Positions 32,581-42,483 of a DNA stretch of 64,000 nt are shown piece after piece. Made by a program: the position numbers and the translations under genes. The notes beneath the pieces are model-generated. The model was not told the DNA's origin. It saw only the letters and a program-made list of their open reading frames with translations, and did not search any database. Location: assembly GCA_902617025.1 (NCBI GenBank), contig CACMVB010000004.1, positions 26,537 through 90,536 on the forward strand. The letters are read 5' to 3'. This DNA is from an uncultured Pelagibacteraceae bacterium (GTDB lineage: Bacteria; Pseudomonadota; Alphaproteobacteria; Pelagibacterales; Pelagibacteraceae). Every line of letters starts with the position of its first letter. Within the stretch, counting starts at the first letter, position 1.

Positions 32581-34079
32581 TCGAAGGAATACTCATTGGA
32601 TTAGAAACAGCTTTATCGTTAAAAAATTTAATGATGGTTATGATTGGTTGTTTTGCTGGAACCATAATTGGAATGTTACCAGGTTTAGGACCAATGACTG
32701 CAATAGCTTTAATGATACCTATTACTTATGGCTTTGAACCGTCAACAGGTTTAATTTTAATGGCGGGCGTTTATTACGGCGCAGTTTTTGGCGGATCTAC
32801 ATCATCAATTCTAATTAATGCACCAGGAATACCAGGGACAGTAGCAACTTCATTTGATGGCTATCCAATGGCACAACAAGGTAAAGCTGGAAAGGCTTTG
32901 GCAATAGCTGCTTATAGTTCTTTTGCAGGCGGAACGATTGCTGCAATATTTCTTTTAATCGCAGCACCAAGTTTATCCAAAGTAAGTTTAGCTTTTAGAT
33001 CACCAGATTATTTTGGTTTAATGATATTAGGTTTGACAGCTGTATCTGCTTTTTCAGCCAAAGGACATTTTTTAAAAGCTATGATGATGGTAGTCCTTGG
33101 ATTGATGTTAGCAAGCGTCGGTCAAGATACTCTCTCAGATATTCCAAGATTTACGTTTCAAAATATGAATTTATCAGATGGTATAAGTTTTGTTTTAGTG
33201 GTTATGGCGACATTCGCAATGAGCGAAGCTTTAACAATAATATTTAAAGCTAATGACCCAACAAGAGTAGCTAAACAAATTTCTTTGTCTCAATTAGGAT
33301 CAATAAAATTAGATAAAGAGGAAACAAAAAAAATGGTTACATCAATCCCCAGGTCATCTGTTTTGGGATTTATAATTGGTGTTTTGCCAGGCGCTGGGTC
33401 AACAATAGCATCTTTTTTAGCTTACGGAATGGAAAGAAATTTCGTTAACGATGAAGAAAAGCAAAAATTTGGAAAAGGAAGTGTAAATGGATTGGCTGCT
33501 CCAGAAACAGCTAATAACGCAGCATGTTCGGGTTCATTTGTGCCATTACTTACTTTAGGAATACCTGGCAGTGGCACCACAGCGGTAATGCTTGGGGCAT
33601 TACTTGGATTTGGGATTCAACCAGGTCCAAGACTGTACCAAACTAACCCTGAGATTTTTTGGTCAGTTATAATGTCAATGTATATAGGTATGGTTATTCT
33701 TTTAATTTTAAATCTTCCATTGATCCCGTATATTGCAAGAGTTTTAGCTACACCAAGAACATTTTTAATTCCACTAATTTTATTTTTCTCAGTGACAGGT
33801 ATATACCTTATGTCATTTAATAATTTTGATATTTACATGATGATAGGGATAGCAGTAATTGCAACGATACTTCGATTATATGATTTTCCAATGCCACCCT
33901 TAATCCTAGCTTTTGTTTTAGGAGGCCTTATGGAGGAAAATTTAAGAAGATCTTTGTTAATCAGCGATGGATCATGGACATTTCTTTGGGATAGGCCGCT
34001 AACTATCATAATCATGCTGGTAATTATATTGATTGTAATTTGGCAAATTATTAAAAGTTTTAGTCAAAAAACTAGGTAG
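32577..34079 (+). CDS. tctA: tripartite tricarboxylate transporter large permease subunit
   Basis: GTIIGMLPGLGPMTAIALMIPITYG, GVYYGAVFGGSTSSILINAPG, GVLPGAGSTIASF. Confidence 0.95.
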   Translation: MIEGILIGLETALSLKNLMMVMIGCFAGTIIGMLPGLGPMTAIALMIPITYGFEPSTGLILMAGVYYGAVFGGSTSSILINAPGIPGTVATSFDGYPMAQQGKAGKALAIAAYSSFAGGTIAAIFLLIAAPSLSKVSLAFRSPDYFGLMILGLTAVSAFSAKGHFLKAMMMVVLGLMLASVGQDTLSDIPRFTFQNMNLSDGISFVLVVMATFAMSEALTIIFKANDPTRVAKQISLSQLGSIKLDKEETKKMVTSIPRSSVLGFIIGVLPGAGSTIASFLAYGMERNFVNDEEKQKFGKGSVNGLAAPETANNAACSGSFVPLLTLGIPGSGTTAVMLGALLGFGIQPGPRLYQTNPEIFWSVIMSMYIGMVILLILNLPLIPYIARVLATPRTFLIPLILFFSVTGIYLMSFNNFDIYMMIGIAVIATILRLYDFPMPPLILAFVLGGLMEENLRRSLLISDGSWTFLWDRPLTIIIMLVIILIVIWQIIKSFSQKTR

Positions 34080-34226
34080 TGTGGTAAAATTACAACAAAA
34101 AAAACCCTTAAATTAGCTGTTTTTTTTTCAGTACTACCAATAGTAGATTTTTAATGTACTTGAGGTTTTAAACCTGGTTATATAAAAATCGGATAACGTT
34201 AATTTAATTAAATTAAGGAAACTAAA

Positions 34227-34877
34227 ATGAAAAAAATTGTAACACTTATCTTTAGTGCATTTTTTTTATCAAGTATAGCTAATGCAGAAATGAAATATGG
34301 ACTTACGGGTTCATTAACTTTTATTGATGCAACAGGATCAGAGACTGAGGGTGGAGAAAAAACAAATGGAAGCGCTGACAACATTGTTGTTGTGCCTTCA
34401 CTATTTCTAGAATATGGAATGGGTAATTTGTCTGTAGGTCTTGATTATATTCCATTGAGCGCTGATGTGAGCTCTAAAGCTAAGAAAAGAACTGATGTTG
34501 AGAAATCGGTTACTGGAACAGTAACAGAAACTTCTACAACTAGAAATCAGTCTGCTCAAGCTTCATTAGAGGATCACATAACACTTTATGCGAACTACAT
34601 GTTAAATGATTCGTATTTTGTTAAAGCAGGAATTGGTCAAGTGACTTTATCATCTGATGAGACTTTAAATACTGGAGCAAAATACGGTAACGTCGATATT
34701 GATGCTTATCTTATTGGCTTAGGTTATGCGAGTGGAAATGGACGAATAGAACTAGTTTATACTGATTATGAAGATATATCTTTAACTTCATCAGTAGCAA
34801 GAACTGGAGTTACTACAAATAATAAGATTGAAGCTGACTTAGATACAGTTTCATTAAAATATTCTTACGTATTTTAG
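34227..34877 (+). CDS. outer-membrane beta-barrel protein
   Basis: Signal peptide SSIANA; amphipathic strands; C-terminal ...VSLKYSYVF aromatic end. Confidence 0.7.
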   Translation: MKKIVTLIFSAFFLSSIANAEMKYGLTGSLTFIDATGSETEGGEKTNGSADNIVVVPSLFLEYGMGNLSVGLDYIPLSADVSSKAKKRTDVEKSVTGTVTETSTTRNQSAQASLEDHITLYANYMLNDSYFVKAGIGQVTLSSDETLNTGAKYGNVDIDAYLIGLGYASGNGRIELVYTDYEDISLTSSVARTGVTTNNKIEADLDTVSLKYSYVF

Positions 34878-34894
34878 TAATCTAAAAAATATTA

Positions 34895-34931
34895 AAAACC
34901 CATCTAATTTCAGATTAGGTGGGTTTTTTTT
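34895..34931. terminator. bidirectional intrinsic terminator between convergent genes
   Basis: aaaaACCCATCTAAT-ttcag-ATTAGGTGGGTttttttt. Confidence 0.92.
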
Positions 34932-35316
34932 ATAGTCTTACGTATTTTTTCTCTCTATCGACTGAAAAATCTTTTGTTCCATTAGCAACAATAAAAATAA
35001 ATCCTCCAGCTAAACCGATATTTTTAAGAAATGAAATTAATTGAGTTTGATTTGAAAAATCAAAGTGAAAAATAAAAGCAGTGCTTAAACAAAAAATTGC
35101 GAGAATACCTGCTGCTATTCTAGCTTGATAGCCGACTATAACTAGAACAGGTAAAATGACTTCAATTGCAATTGCAGGAAATATTAAAAAACCAGGCACC
35201 CCAAAGCTTTCCATCCAATCTATAGAACTCTCTAGATTAAAAACTTTATTGAAGGCTGAGATTAAGAATAAAGCCGAAATTAAAATTCTTCCAATTAAAT
35301 CTAAAATGTTTGCCAT
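34930..35316 (-). CDS. DoxX family membrane protein
   Basis: LDLIGRILISALFLISAFNKVFNL, 4 TM. Confidence 0.8.
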   Translation of the reverse strand: MANILDLIGRILISALFLISAFNKVFNLESSIDWMESFGVPGFLIFPAIAIEVILPVLVIVGYQARIAAGILAIFCLSTAFIFHFDFSNQTQLISFLKNIGLAGGFIFIVANGTKDFSVDREKKYVRL

Positions 35317-35367
35317 TACAAAAAATTAGATTGAATGAAGACTAATGTCAAAAAAAGATAGTTTAAT

Positions 35368-36441
35368 TCAGGTTTTTTTCAAAAACCTTAATATTATTGG
35401 TACAACAAATAATATCATTAACAAGCGAATGATATGGTGAAAGGATACAAACTCTGGATCAAGATTGAAGAAAATAGCAATAACTGCTACCTCATAAATT
35501 CCCCCAGGACAGTAAGAAAGTAATAAAGTGAAAAAATTCTTATCTATTATCAGACTTGCAAAAAGTGCTGCTATCACACCTAAAGCAACTAGCAAGAAAG
35601 TAGCAATAAAACTATGGAATGCATTTTTAGCTACTTCATTAAAAGTTTTATTAGCAAACCTACAACCTACCGAAGCACCCAAAATTAAAAGACAGTAGTC
35701 TACAATCTTAGGAGACAGCTGATAAGATGCGATCTCTGTTATTTGAAGTAAACCGCTAGCCACTAAAGTTCCAGAAAGTAGAGCAGCTGGTACTTTGAAT
35801 TTGTCAAAAATCAAAATAAAAATAATTGAAAAAATAATTAAAATAAAAAAATTAGAAATTTTTTGATCATCTAAAGCTTCTTGTACGAATTCTCCTATGT
35901 CGGCGTCGTAATAACTATTAACAAAAAAAGGGAAGACAGTTACAATTATAATTAGTCTAATTAAATGTGATGTAGCTACATGACTTAAATCAGTTTTTTG
36001 ATCTTCAGCTAAAATCATTAAAGGACCTAAAGCCCCTGGTGCAGCTGAAAAAATAGAAGTTTTTTTCTCGTACTTAGAAAATTTTTGTAAGTAAATTGAA
36101 ACTACAAGAATGCTTAAAATTATGTAGGTAAACATTATTAAGGAAGTAAAAGCCCATTCATGTATTTGTGAAAAAAGATCTTTATCGATATAGTTTCCAA
36201 TGTAAAGCCCTAATAAAATTAATATTGAGGAAATAACAATTCTAGGAATTAAGATTTTTAAACCTATCAAAGCTCCAATCGACGTAGCTAACATCGGGCC
36301 TAAAAACCAAGCAAGTGGTAAACTTAAATAATCGGCTACGATAGCACTTGGAACTGAAATAGCTATTACCAAAAGAAATTTTATTGAAAAGATTTGTTTA
36401 AAATTTTCTTTATTAAATGGGATAGCTTGGTTATTCTGCAT
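35368..36441 (-). CDS. AbrB-type (putative ammonia monooxygenase-related) membrane protein
   Basis: Two AbrB-duplication repeats, AWFLGPMLATSIGALIGL. Confidence 0.75.
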   Translation of the reverse strand: MQNNQAIPFNKENFKQIFSIKFLLVIAISVPSAIVADYLSLPLAWFLGPMLATSIGALIGLKILIPRIVISSILILLGLYIGNYIDKDLFSQIHEWAFTSLIMFTYIILSILVVSIYLQKFSKYEKKTSIFSAAPGALGPLMILAEDQKTDLSHVATSHLIRLIIIVTVFPFFVNSYYDADIGEFVQEALDDQKISNFFILIIFSIIFILIFDKFKVPAALLSGTLVASGLLQITEIASYQLSPKIVDYCLLILGASVGCRFANKTFNEVAKNAFHSFIATFLLVALGVIAALFASLIIDKNFFTLLLSYCPGGIYEVAVIAIFFNLDPEFVSFHHIIRLLMILFVVPIILRFLKKT

Positions 36442-36446
36442 AATCT

Positions 36447-37211
36447 ATGATTTTAGGATTCATTGGAACTGGAAAAATCTCTTCATCTATAATTTATGGT
36501 ATTTTTAAATCTAAATTAAAAGTTAGGAAGATTTATATATCTTCAAGAAATACAAATATAGCTAAAAAACTAGCTAAAAAATTTGGACAAATTAGAGTTT
36601 TAAAAGACAATCAAGAAATTGTCGACAAATCATCAGTAATTTTTTTAGGGATTACCCCGAATGTAGGAAACAAAATTCTTCCTAAATTAAAGTTCTCAAA
36701 AAATAAAAAGATAATAAGTTTAATTTCTACTATTAATCTAGAGAAATTAAAAAAGTTCACAAAATTAAAAAATATAGTTAGGGCAACACCTTTGCCTCCA
36801 ATAGAAATTAAGAGAGGACCAATAATTATTTGTCCTCCTAATAAGTTTGTAAAAAATATATTTAAGCATTTAGGCAAAGTTTTAGAAATTAGAGATGAAA
36901 AACTAAGTTATAAATTTTGGTCTACAGCATCTTTAATGGCTGCATATTATGAAATTCTTAATACAAGTTCTAAGTGGCTTATAAAAAAAGGAATTAACAA
37001 AAAATTTGCAAATACTTATATTGCTGAATTATTTTTAGCTCTAAGCCAAGATGCTTTAAATAAATCTTCTCAAGGTTATAAAAAGCTTGTAGCAGACTCT
37101 CAAACGCCAAAAGGCCTTAATATGCAGGTTCTTAATGAATTGAAAAAAGGAAAATTCTTTACTAAGTTCACCAAAGCTCTAGATAATGTGAATAAAAGAG
37201 TAAGTAAGTAA
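36447..37211 (+). CDS. pyrroline-5-carboxylate reductase-like protein
   Basis: ILGFIGTGKISSSIIYGI Rossmann; RATPLPPIEIKRGP; ProC-like length. Confidence 0.7.
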   Translation: MILGFIGTGKISSSIIYGIFKSKLKVRKIYISSRNTNIAKKLAKKFGQIRVLKDNQEIVDKSSVIFLGITPNVGNKILPKLKFSKNKKIISLISTINLEKLKKFTKLKNIVRATPLPPIEIKRGPIIICPPNKFVKNIFKHLGKVLEIRDEKLSYKFWSTASLMAAYYEILNTSSKWLIKKGINKKFANTYIAELFLALSQDALNKSSQGYKKLVADSQTPKGLNMQVLNELKKGKFFTKFTKALDNVNKRVSK

Positions 37212-37214
37212 ATC

Positions 37215-38126
37215 ATGGAATATTTTATACAACAATTGGTTAACGGGATTACTTTAGGTTCAATATACGGACTCATCGCAATTGGTTACACCATGGTTTA
37301 TGGAATTATAGGCATGATAAACTTTGCACACGGTGATATTTTTATGATCGGTGCTTTTGTTGCATTAATTTCATTTATAATTTTTGGCTTAACAGGTGTA
37401 GCATTACCAATAATTTTATTATTAGTTTTATTAATAGCTATGCTTTTTACAGCTTGCTATGGATGGACAGTTGAAAAATTAGCCTACAAGCCTTTAAGAG
37501 GATCTTTTAGATTAGCTCCGCTTATATCTGCTTTAGGTATGTCGATTGTATTACAAAACTATGTCCAAGTTTCTCAAGGTGCAAGAGTAAAACCAATGCA
37601 GCCATTATTTTCGGGAGGATTAGAGTTTTTTAAGAATTCAGAATTTATTGTAACAGTTAGTTATCTCCAAATTTTTATTGTTGTATTAACAATTATTTTA
37701 ATGGGAATTTTTACTTATTTAATCACAAAAACTGATTTAGGTAGAGCACAAAGAGCCTGCGAACAAGATCGAACAATGACCGCTTTACTTGGAATTAATG
37801 TTGATAGAACTATTTCAATTACATTTATAATTGGATCTTCTTTAGCTTCAGTAGCAGGAATGATGTTTGTTCTTTATTATGGTGTAATTGATTTTTACAT
37901 AGGATTTTTAGCTGGTATAAAAGCTTTTACAGCTGCAGTATTAGGCGGAATAGGATCGTTGCCTGGAGCAATGTTAGGCGGTTTGTTAATCGGACTTATA
38001 GAAACCTTCTGGGCTGGATATGTTTCACTTGAATATAAAGATGTTGCGGCTTTCAGTGTTTTAATTGTAGTTTTAATTTTCTTTCCAACTGGATTTCTTG
38101 GAAAGCCTGATATCGAGAAAGTTTAA
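37215..38126 (+). CDS. livH: branched-chain amino acid-type ABC permease LivH
   Basis: GSIYGLIAIGYTMVYGIIGMINFAHGD. Confidence 0.92.
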   Translation: MEYFIQQLVNGITLGSIYGLIAIGYTMVYGIIGMINFAHGDIFMIGAFVALISFIIFGLTGVALPIILLLVLLIAMLFTACYGWTVEKLAYKPLRGSFRLAPLISALGMSIVLQNYVQVSQGARVKPMQPLFSGGLEFFKNSEFIVTVSYLQIFIVVLTIILMGIFTYLITKTDLGRAQRACEQDRTMTALLGINVDRTISITFIIGSSLASVAGMMFVLYYGVIDFYIGFLAGIKAFTAAVLGGIGSLPGAMLGGLLIGLIETFWAGYVSLEYKDVAAFSVLIVVLIFFPTGFLGKPDIEKV

Positions 38127-39394
38127 TGGGAAAACAAGATATAATTAAATCATTAAAAGATAGTTTGTTTACTGGCTTGATAGCTTTAGCTTTGTTTGGT
38201 CCAATAGTAGGTTTAAGAACTGTATCAAAAGGTGAAGGGCTATTCATAACTCCACAATGGGGAGTAGTTTTTTTACTTGTTGGATTATGTATTCTAGGAA
38301 GATTTTTAATTAATATTAATTCTGCAAGAAGAACAGAATTTAAAATTTTTTCAACACTATCATCAAAGTTTTCCAGTATTACCGAGGATAAAGCTAAACA
38401 TTTTGCAATTACAGGAATTTTGTTTGCAGTAGTATTTCCATTTCTACCGTTTACTGACAGGTACTTTATGGATGTAGCAATAATGATTTTAACTTACATC
38501 ATGTTAGGATGGGGCTTAAATATTGTAGTCGGTTTAGCAGGTCTTCTTGATTTAGGTTATGTAGCTTTTTATGCGGTCGGCGCTTATTCTTACGCACTGA
38601 TTGCTACTACGTTCGGTTGGTCTTTTTGGATTTGTTTACCTTTGGCTGGAGTATTTGCAGCTTTTTTTGGAATTTTACTTGGTTTTCCAGTGCTAAGATT
38701 AAGAGGAGATTATCTTGCGATTGTTACTTTAGGATTTGGAGAAATTATAAGAATTATTTTGATTAATTGGTATGAGGTAACTAATGGACCTGACGGAATT
38801 ACAGGAATACCGCGACCATCTTTTTTTGGATTACCTTTTAAAAGATCTCCAGATGAGGGGGAAACAAGTTTTCATTTGTTTTTCAATCTTGAATATTCAA
38901 CAATGCATCGAATAATATTTTTATACTACTTAATATTAGTATTAGCCTTAATAACGAATTACTTCACGCTAAAGATAAGAAAACTTCCTGTCGGTAGAGC
39001 ATGGGAAGCTTTAAGAGAAGATGAGATCGCTTGTAAATCTTTAGGAGTAAATCCTACGAATACAAAACTAACTGCTTTTGCAATTGGAGCTATGTTTGGT
39101 GGTTTCGCTGGTTCATTTTTTGCAACGCGACAAGCATTTATAAGTCCAGAAAGTTTCACATTTATTGAGTCCGCAATTATTGTTGCAATTGTTGTACTTG
39201 GCGGCATGGGTTCACAAACTGGAGTTGTTCTTGCATCAATTTTCTTAATTGGAATAACAGAAATGTTTAGAGATTTAGAGCAATTTAGAATGATCGCTTT
39301 TGGTGGAGCCATGGTTTTAATAATGGTGTTTAAACCAAAGGGAATATTAGCAAACAGGAAGCCAACTATTCTTATGCACGGAGATAAGAAATGA
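38126..39394 (+). CDS. livM: branched-chain amino acid-type ABC permease LivM
   Basis: LRLRGDYLAIVTLGFGEIIRII; LREDEIACKSLGVNPTNTKL. Confidence 0.92.
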   Translation: MGKQDIIKSLKDSLFTGLIALALFGPIVGLRTVSKGEGLFITPQWGVVFLLVGLCILGRFLININSARRTEFKIFSTLSSKFSSITEDKAKHFAITGILFAVVFPFLPFTDRYFMDVAIMILTYIMLGWGLNIVVGLAGLLDLGYVAFYAVGAYSYALIATTFGWSFWICLPLAGVFAAFFGILLGFPVLRLRGDYLAIVTLGFGEIIRIILINWYEVTNGPDGITGIPRPSFFGLPFKRSPDEGETSFHLFFNLEYSTMHRIIFLYYLILVLALITNYFTLKIRKLPVGRAWEALREDEIACKSLGVNPTNTKLTAFAIGAMFGGFAGSFFATRQAFISPESFTFIESAIIVAIVVLGGMGSQTGVVLASIFLIGITEMFRDLEQFRMIAFGGAMVLIMVFKPKGILANRKPTILMHGDKK

Positions 39395-40182
39395 GTAATT
39401 TATTATCAGTAGAAAATTTAACAATGAAGTTCGGTGGCTTGACCGCAATTGATGATTTAAGTTTTGATGCAAAAAATAATCAAATTACCTCTATCATTGG
39501 ACCTAACGGTGCAGGAAAAACTACTGTATTCAATTGTCTAACAGGATTTTATAAGCCTACTAATGGTCAAATGTTTTTACACAAAGAGGATAGCAAAATT
39601 TCATTAAGAAAATATACAGATTTTAAAATTGCTTATGTAGCTAAGGTGGCTAGAACTTTTCAAAATATTAGATTATTCCCAGCAATGTCAGTTCTTGAAA
39701 ATTTGTTAGTCGCTCAACATAATGAATTAATGGTAGCTTCTGGTTACTCTTTATTTGGTTTACTTAATCTTAAAAGCTATAGAGATAAGGAACAGCTAGC
39801 AGTTGATAAAGCGAAATACTGGTTAGATATTATTGGTTTAACCCATAGAGCGGATGACAATGCAGGTGATCTACCTTACGGAGATCAAAGAAAATTAGAA
39901 ATTGTTCGTGCAATGTGTATTGAACCAAGGTTATTGTGTCTAGATGAACCAGCTGCAGGATTAAATCCTAAAGAGTCAGCTGAACTAAATAAACTTTTAA
40001 AATTTATTAAAACAGAAAAACAAACAGGAATTTTATTAATTGAACATGATATGAGTGTGGTAATGGGAATTTCCGACCATGTTGTTGTTTTAAATTATGG
40101 TAAAAAAATCTTTGCAGGAACAGCCGAACAAACTAAAAATAGCAAAGAGGTTATCGAAGCTTACCTTGGAGTAGATGAATAA
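39391..40182 (+). CDS. livG: ABC ATP-binding protein LivG
   Basis: GPNGAGKTT, LPYGDQRKLEI, LLCLDEPAAGLNP. Confidence 0.93.
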   Translation: MSNLLSVENLTMKFGGLTAIDDLSFDAKNNQITSIIGPNGAGKTTVFNCLTGFYKPTNGQMFLHKEDSKISLRKYTDFKIAYVAKVARTFQNIRLFPAMSVLENLLVAQHNELMVASGYSLFGLLNLKSYRDKEQLAVDKAKYWLDIIGLTHRADDNAGDLPYGDQRKLEIVRAMCIEPRLLCLDEPAAGLNPKESAELNKLLKFIKTEKQTGILLIEHDMSVVMGISDHVVVLNYGKKIFAGTAEQTKNSKEVIEAYLGVDE

Positions 40183-40901
40183 TGCTTAAGATTTCTAATG
40201 TTGAAACTTTTTATGGAAAAATTCAAGCTCTTAGAGGTGTTGACCTTGATGTAAATGACGGTGAAATTGTCTCTTTAATTGGCTCTAATGGAGCAGGTAA
40301 ATCAACTTTACTTATGACTATAAGTGGAGTGAATAAAGCTAGAAGAGGAAATATAGTTTTAAATGGTGAAAATATTGAGAACAAAGACCCTCACAAAATA
40401 GTTGATATGGGTATTTGCCAAGTTCCAGAAGGAAGAAGAATATTTTCAAGATTGACTGTAGAAGAAAATTTAAGATTAGGAGCTCATGCTAACGAAAAAG
40501 GAAAGCACTTTGAAAATGATATTAAGGAAGTTTACGATTTATTTCCTGTATTAAGTGATAGAAAAACGCAAAGAGGCGGAACACTTTCTGGAGGAGAACA
40601 GCAAATGCTGGCGATAGGAAGAGCATTAATGAGTAAACCCAAAGTACTTTTATTAGATGAACCTTCACTTGGAATAGCACCTAAACTAGTAAATCAAATT
40701 TTTGTTTCAATAAAAAATATAAATAAAGAAAAAAATGTTACTATTTTTTTAGTTGAGCAAAATGCAAAAAAGGCTCTGGAGCTTGCTGATAGAGCATATG
40801 TTTTAGTAAATGGGAAGGTGACCATAAAGGGTCCCGGTCAAGAGTTACTCAAAAATAAAGATATACAAGCTGCTTACCTCGAAGGTGGGGTAAAAAATTA
40901 A
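40182..40901 (+). CDS. livF: ABC ATP-binding protein LivF
   Basis: GSNGAGKST, LSGGEQQMLAIGRALM, LLLDEPSLGIAP. Confidence 0.94.
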   Translation: MLKISNVETFYGKIQALRGVDLDVNDGEIVSLIGSNGAGKSTLLMTISGVNKARRGNIVLNGENIENKDPHKIVDMGICQVPEGRRIFSRLTVEENLRLGAHANEKGKHFENDIKEVYDLFPVLSDRKTQRGGTLSGGEQQMLAIGRALMSKPKVLLLDEPSLGIAPKLVNQIFVSIKNINKEKNVTIFLVEQNAKKALELADRAYVLVNGKVTIKGPGQELLKNKDIQAAYLEGGVKN

Positions 40902-40948
40902 CTTTTTTTCATATTTACAATATTAGAATTAAGGTGTTCAATATCGAT

Positions 40949-40968
40949 AATTAATTAATTAATAACAA
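40949..40968 (+). promoter_or_regulatory. 20-nt leader motif shared by both LIV substrate-binding genes (copy 2)
   Basis: aattaattaattaataacaa identical to 24228..24247. Confidence 0.5.
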
Positions 40969-40979
40969 AGGGAAATAAT

Positions 40980-42083
40980 ATGTTAAGAACGTTCAATAAA
41001 CTTCTTTCATTAATTGCCGGAACATTAATGCTTGCAACAGTTTCAGCTAAAGCTGACGTTGTTGTTGCTTCTGCTGGACCTATGTCTGGTCAGTACGCTT
41101 CATTTGGTGCTCAGTTAAAAGCTGGTGCTGAAATGTGGTTAAAGCACGTTAACAAAAAAGGCGGAATTAATGGCGAGAAAGTTAAATTAGAAATCGGAGA
41201 TGATGCTTGCGATCCTAAACAAGCTGTTGCTGTAGCCAACAAATTTGCTGGTCAAGGTGTAGCTTATGTTGCAGGTCACTTCTGCTCTGGTTCTTCAATT
41301 CCAGCTTCTGCAGTTTACAATGAAGAAGGAATTATACAAGTTTCACCAGCTTCAACAAATCCAGCGTTAACGGATAAAGGTGGTAAATATACTTTTAGAG
41401 TTTGTGGTCGAGATGATCAGCAAGGTGAAGTTGCTGGTAAATTCTTAGCTGAAAACTACAAAGGTAAAAAAGTAGCTATCCTTCATGATAAAACTGCTTA
41501 CGGAAAAGGTTTAGCAGATGCGACTAGAAAAAACATGAAGAAAGCTGGCCTTAAAGATGCTATGTACGAAGCTTATACAGCAGGTGAAAAAGACTACTCT
41601 GCTTTAGTTTCAAAACTAAAATCAAATAACATTGATGCAGTTTATCTTGGTGGATACCACACAGAAGGTGGTTTGATCGTAAGACAAATGAGAGATCAAG
41701 GTATGAAAACTAAATTAATCAGTGGTGACGCATTAGTTACAGCTGAGTATTGGGATATCACAGGAAATGCAGGCGAAGGTACTTTAATGACTTTCTCTCC
41801 AGATCCTAGAAATAACCCTGCTGCTGCAGATGTTGTAAAAGAATTTAAAGCTGCTGGTATTGAGCCAGAAGGTTATGTTCTTTATTCATACGCTGCGTTA
41901 CAGGTATTCGAACAAGCTGCTAATCAAGCTGGAACAAACGATCCTGCTAAAGTTCTTAAAGTTATGAGAAAAGGTAAGTTTGATACTGTAATCGGTTCAC
42001 TAAGCTTTGACAAAAAAGGTGATGTGAGCTTACCAGGTTATGTATTTTATGAGTGGAGCAAAGGTAAATACAAAGAACTGTAA
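40980..42083 (+). CDS. livK: branched-chain amino acid-type ABC substrate-binding protein
   Basis: Signal peptide; VVVASAGPMSGQYASFGAQLKAGAEMWLKHVNKKGGING. Confidence 0.93.
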   Translation: MLRTFNKLLSLIAGTLMLATVSAKADVVVASAGPMSGQYASFGAQLKAGAEMWLKHVNKKGGINGEKVKLEIGDDACDPKQAVAVANKFAGQGVAYVAGHFCSGSSIPASAVYNEEGIIQVSPASTNPALTDKGGKYTFRVCGRDDQQGEVAGKFLAENYKGKKVAILHDKTAYGKGLADATRKNMKKAGLKDAMYEAYTAGEKDYSALVSKLKSNNIDAVYLGGYHTEGGLIVRQMRDQGMKTKLISGDALVTAEYWDITGNAGEGTLMTFSPDPRNNPAAADVVKEFKAAGIEPEGYVLYSYAALQVFEQAANQAGTNDPAKVLKVMRKGKFDTVIGSLSFDKKGDVSLPGYVFYEWSKGKYKEL

Positions 42084-42103
42084 ACCAATTGCTTAACTAA
42101 TTT

Positions 42104-42131
42104 AAAAGGGGGCTTAGGCCCCCTTTTTTAT
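42104..42131 (+). terminator. intrinsic terminator after livK
   Basis: AAAAGGGGGC-ttag-GCCCCCTTTTTT. Confidence 0.94.
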
Positions 42132-42147
42132 TTATAGAAAGGAATTT

Positions 42148-42483
42148 ATGGAAATAACTTATGACGATTTTAAGAAAGTGCAGATTAAAGTCGGCACTAT
42201 TTTAGAAGCAAAAGTAAATGAGAAAGCAAGAAAACCTTCATTAGTAGTTAAGGTAGATTTTGGAAAAGAGATAGGCATAAAACAATCCTCAGCGCAGATT
42301 ACTCACTATTACACTCCTGAAAATTTAGTAGGAAAACAAGTTATTGGGGTTTGTAATTTTCCGACAAAAAATATTGCTGGCGTTACATCAGAAGTTTTAG
42401 TGCTTGGTGCAATTGAAAAGGACGGAAAAGTTGTCCTAGTGCACCCATCTCAGAAAACTGATAATGGTCTAGATATTGCTTAA
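42148..42483 (+). CDS. csaA: CsaA-like tRNA-binding domain protein
   Basis: DFKKVQIKVGTILEAKVNEKARKPSLVVKVDFGKEIGIKQSSAQIT. Confidence 0.85.
   Translation: MEITYDDFKKVQIKVGTILEAKVNEKARKPSLVVKVDFGKEIGIKQSSAQITHYYTPENLVGKQVIGVCNFPTKNIAGVTSEVLVLGAIEKDGKVVLVHPSQKTDNGLDIA

Noticed and set aside
34098-34130. A8...T9 segment after tctA as a defined terminator
   Set aside because: Stem would be purely A-T; too weak to call as a feature, so only noted as a possible short-RNA region.
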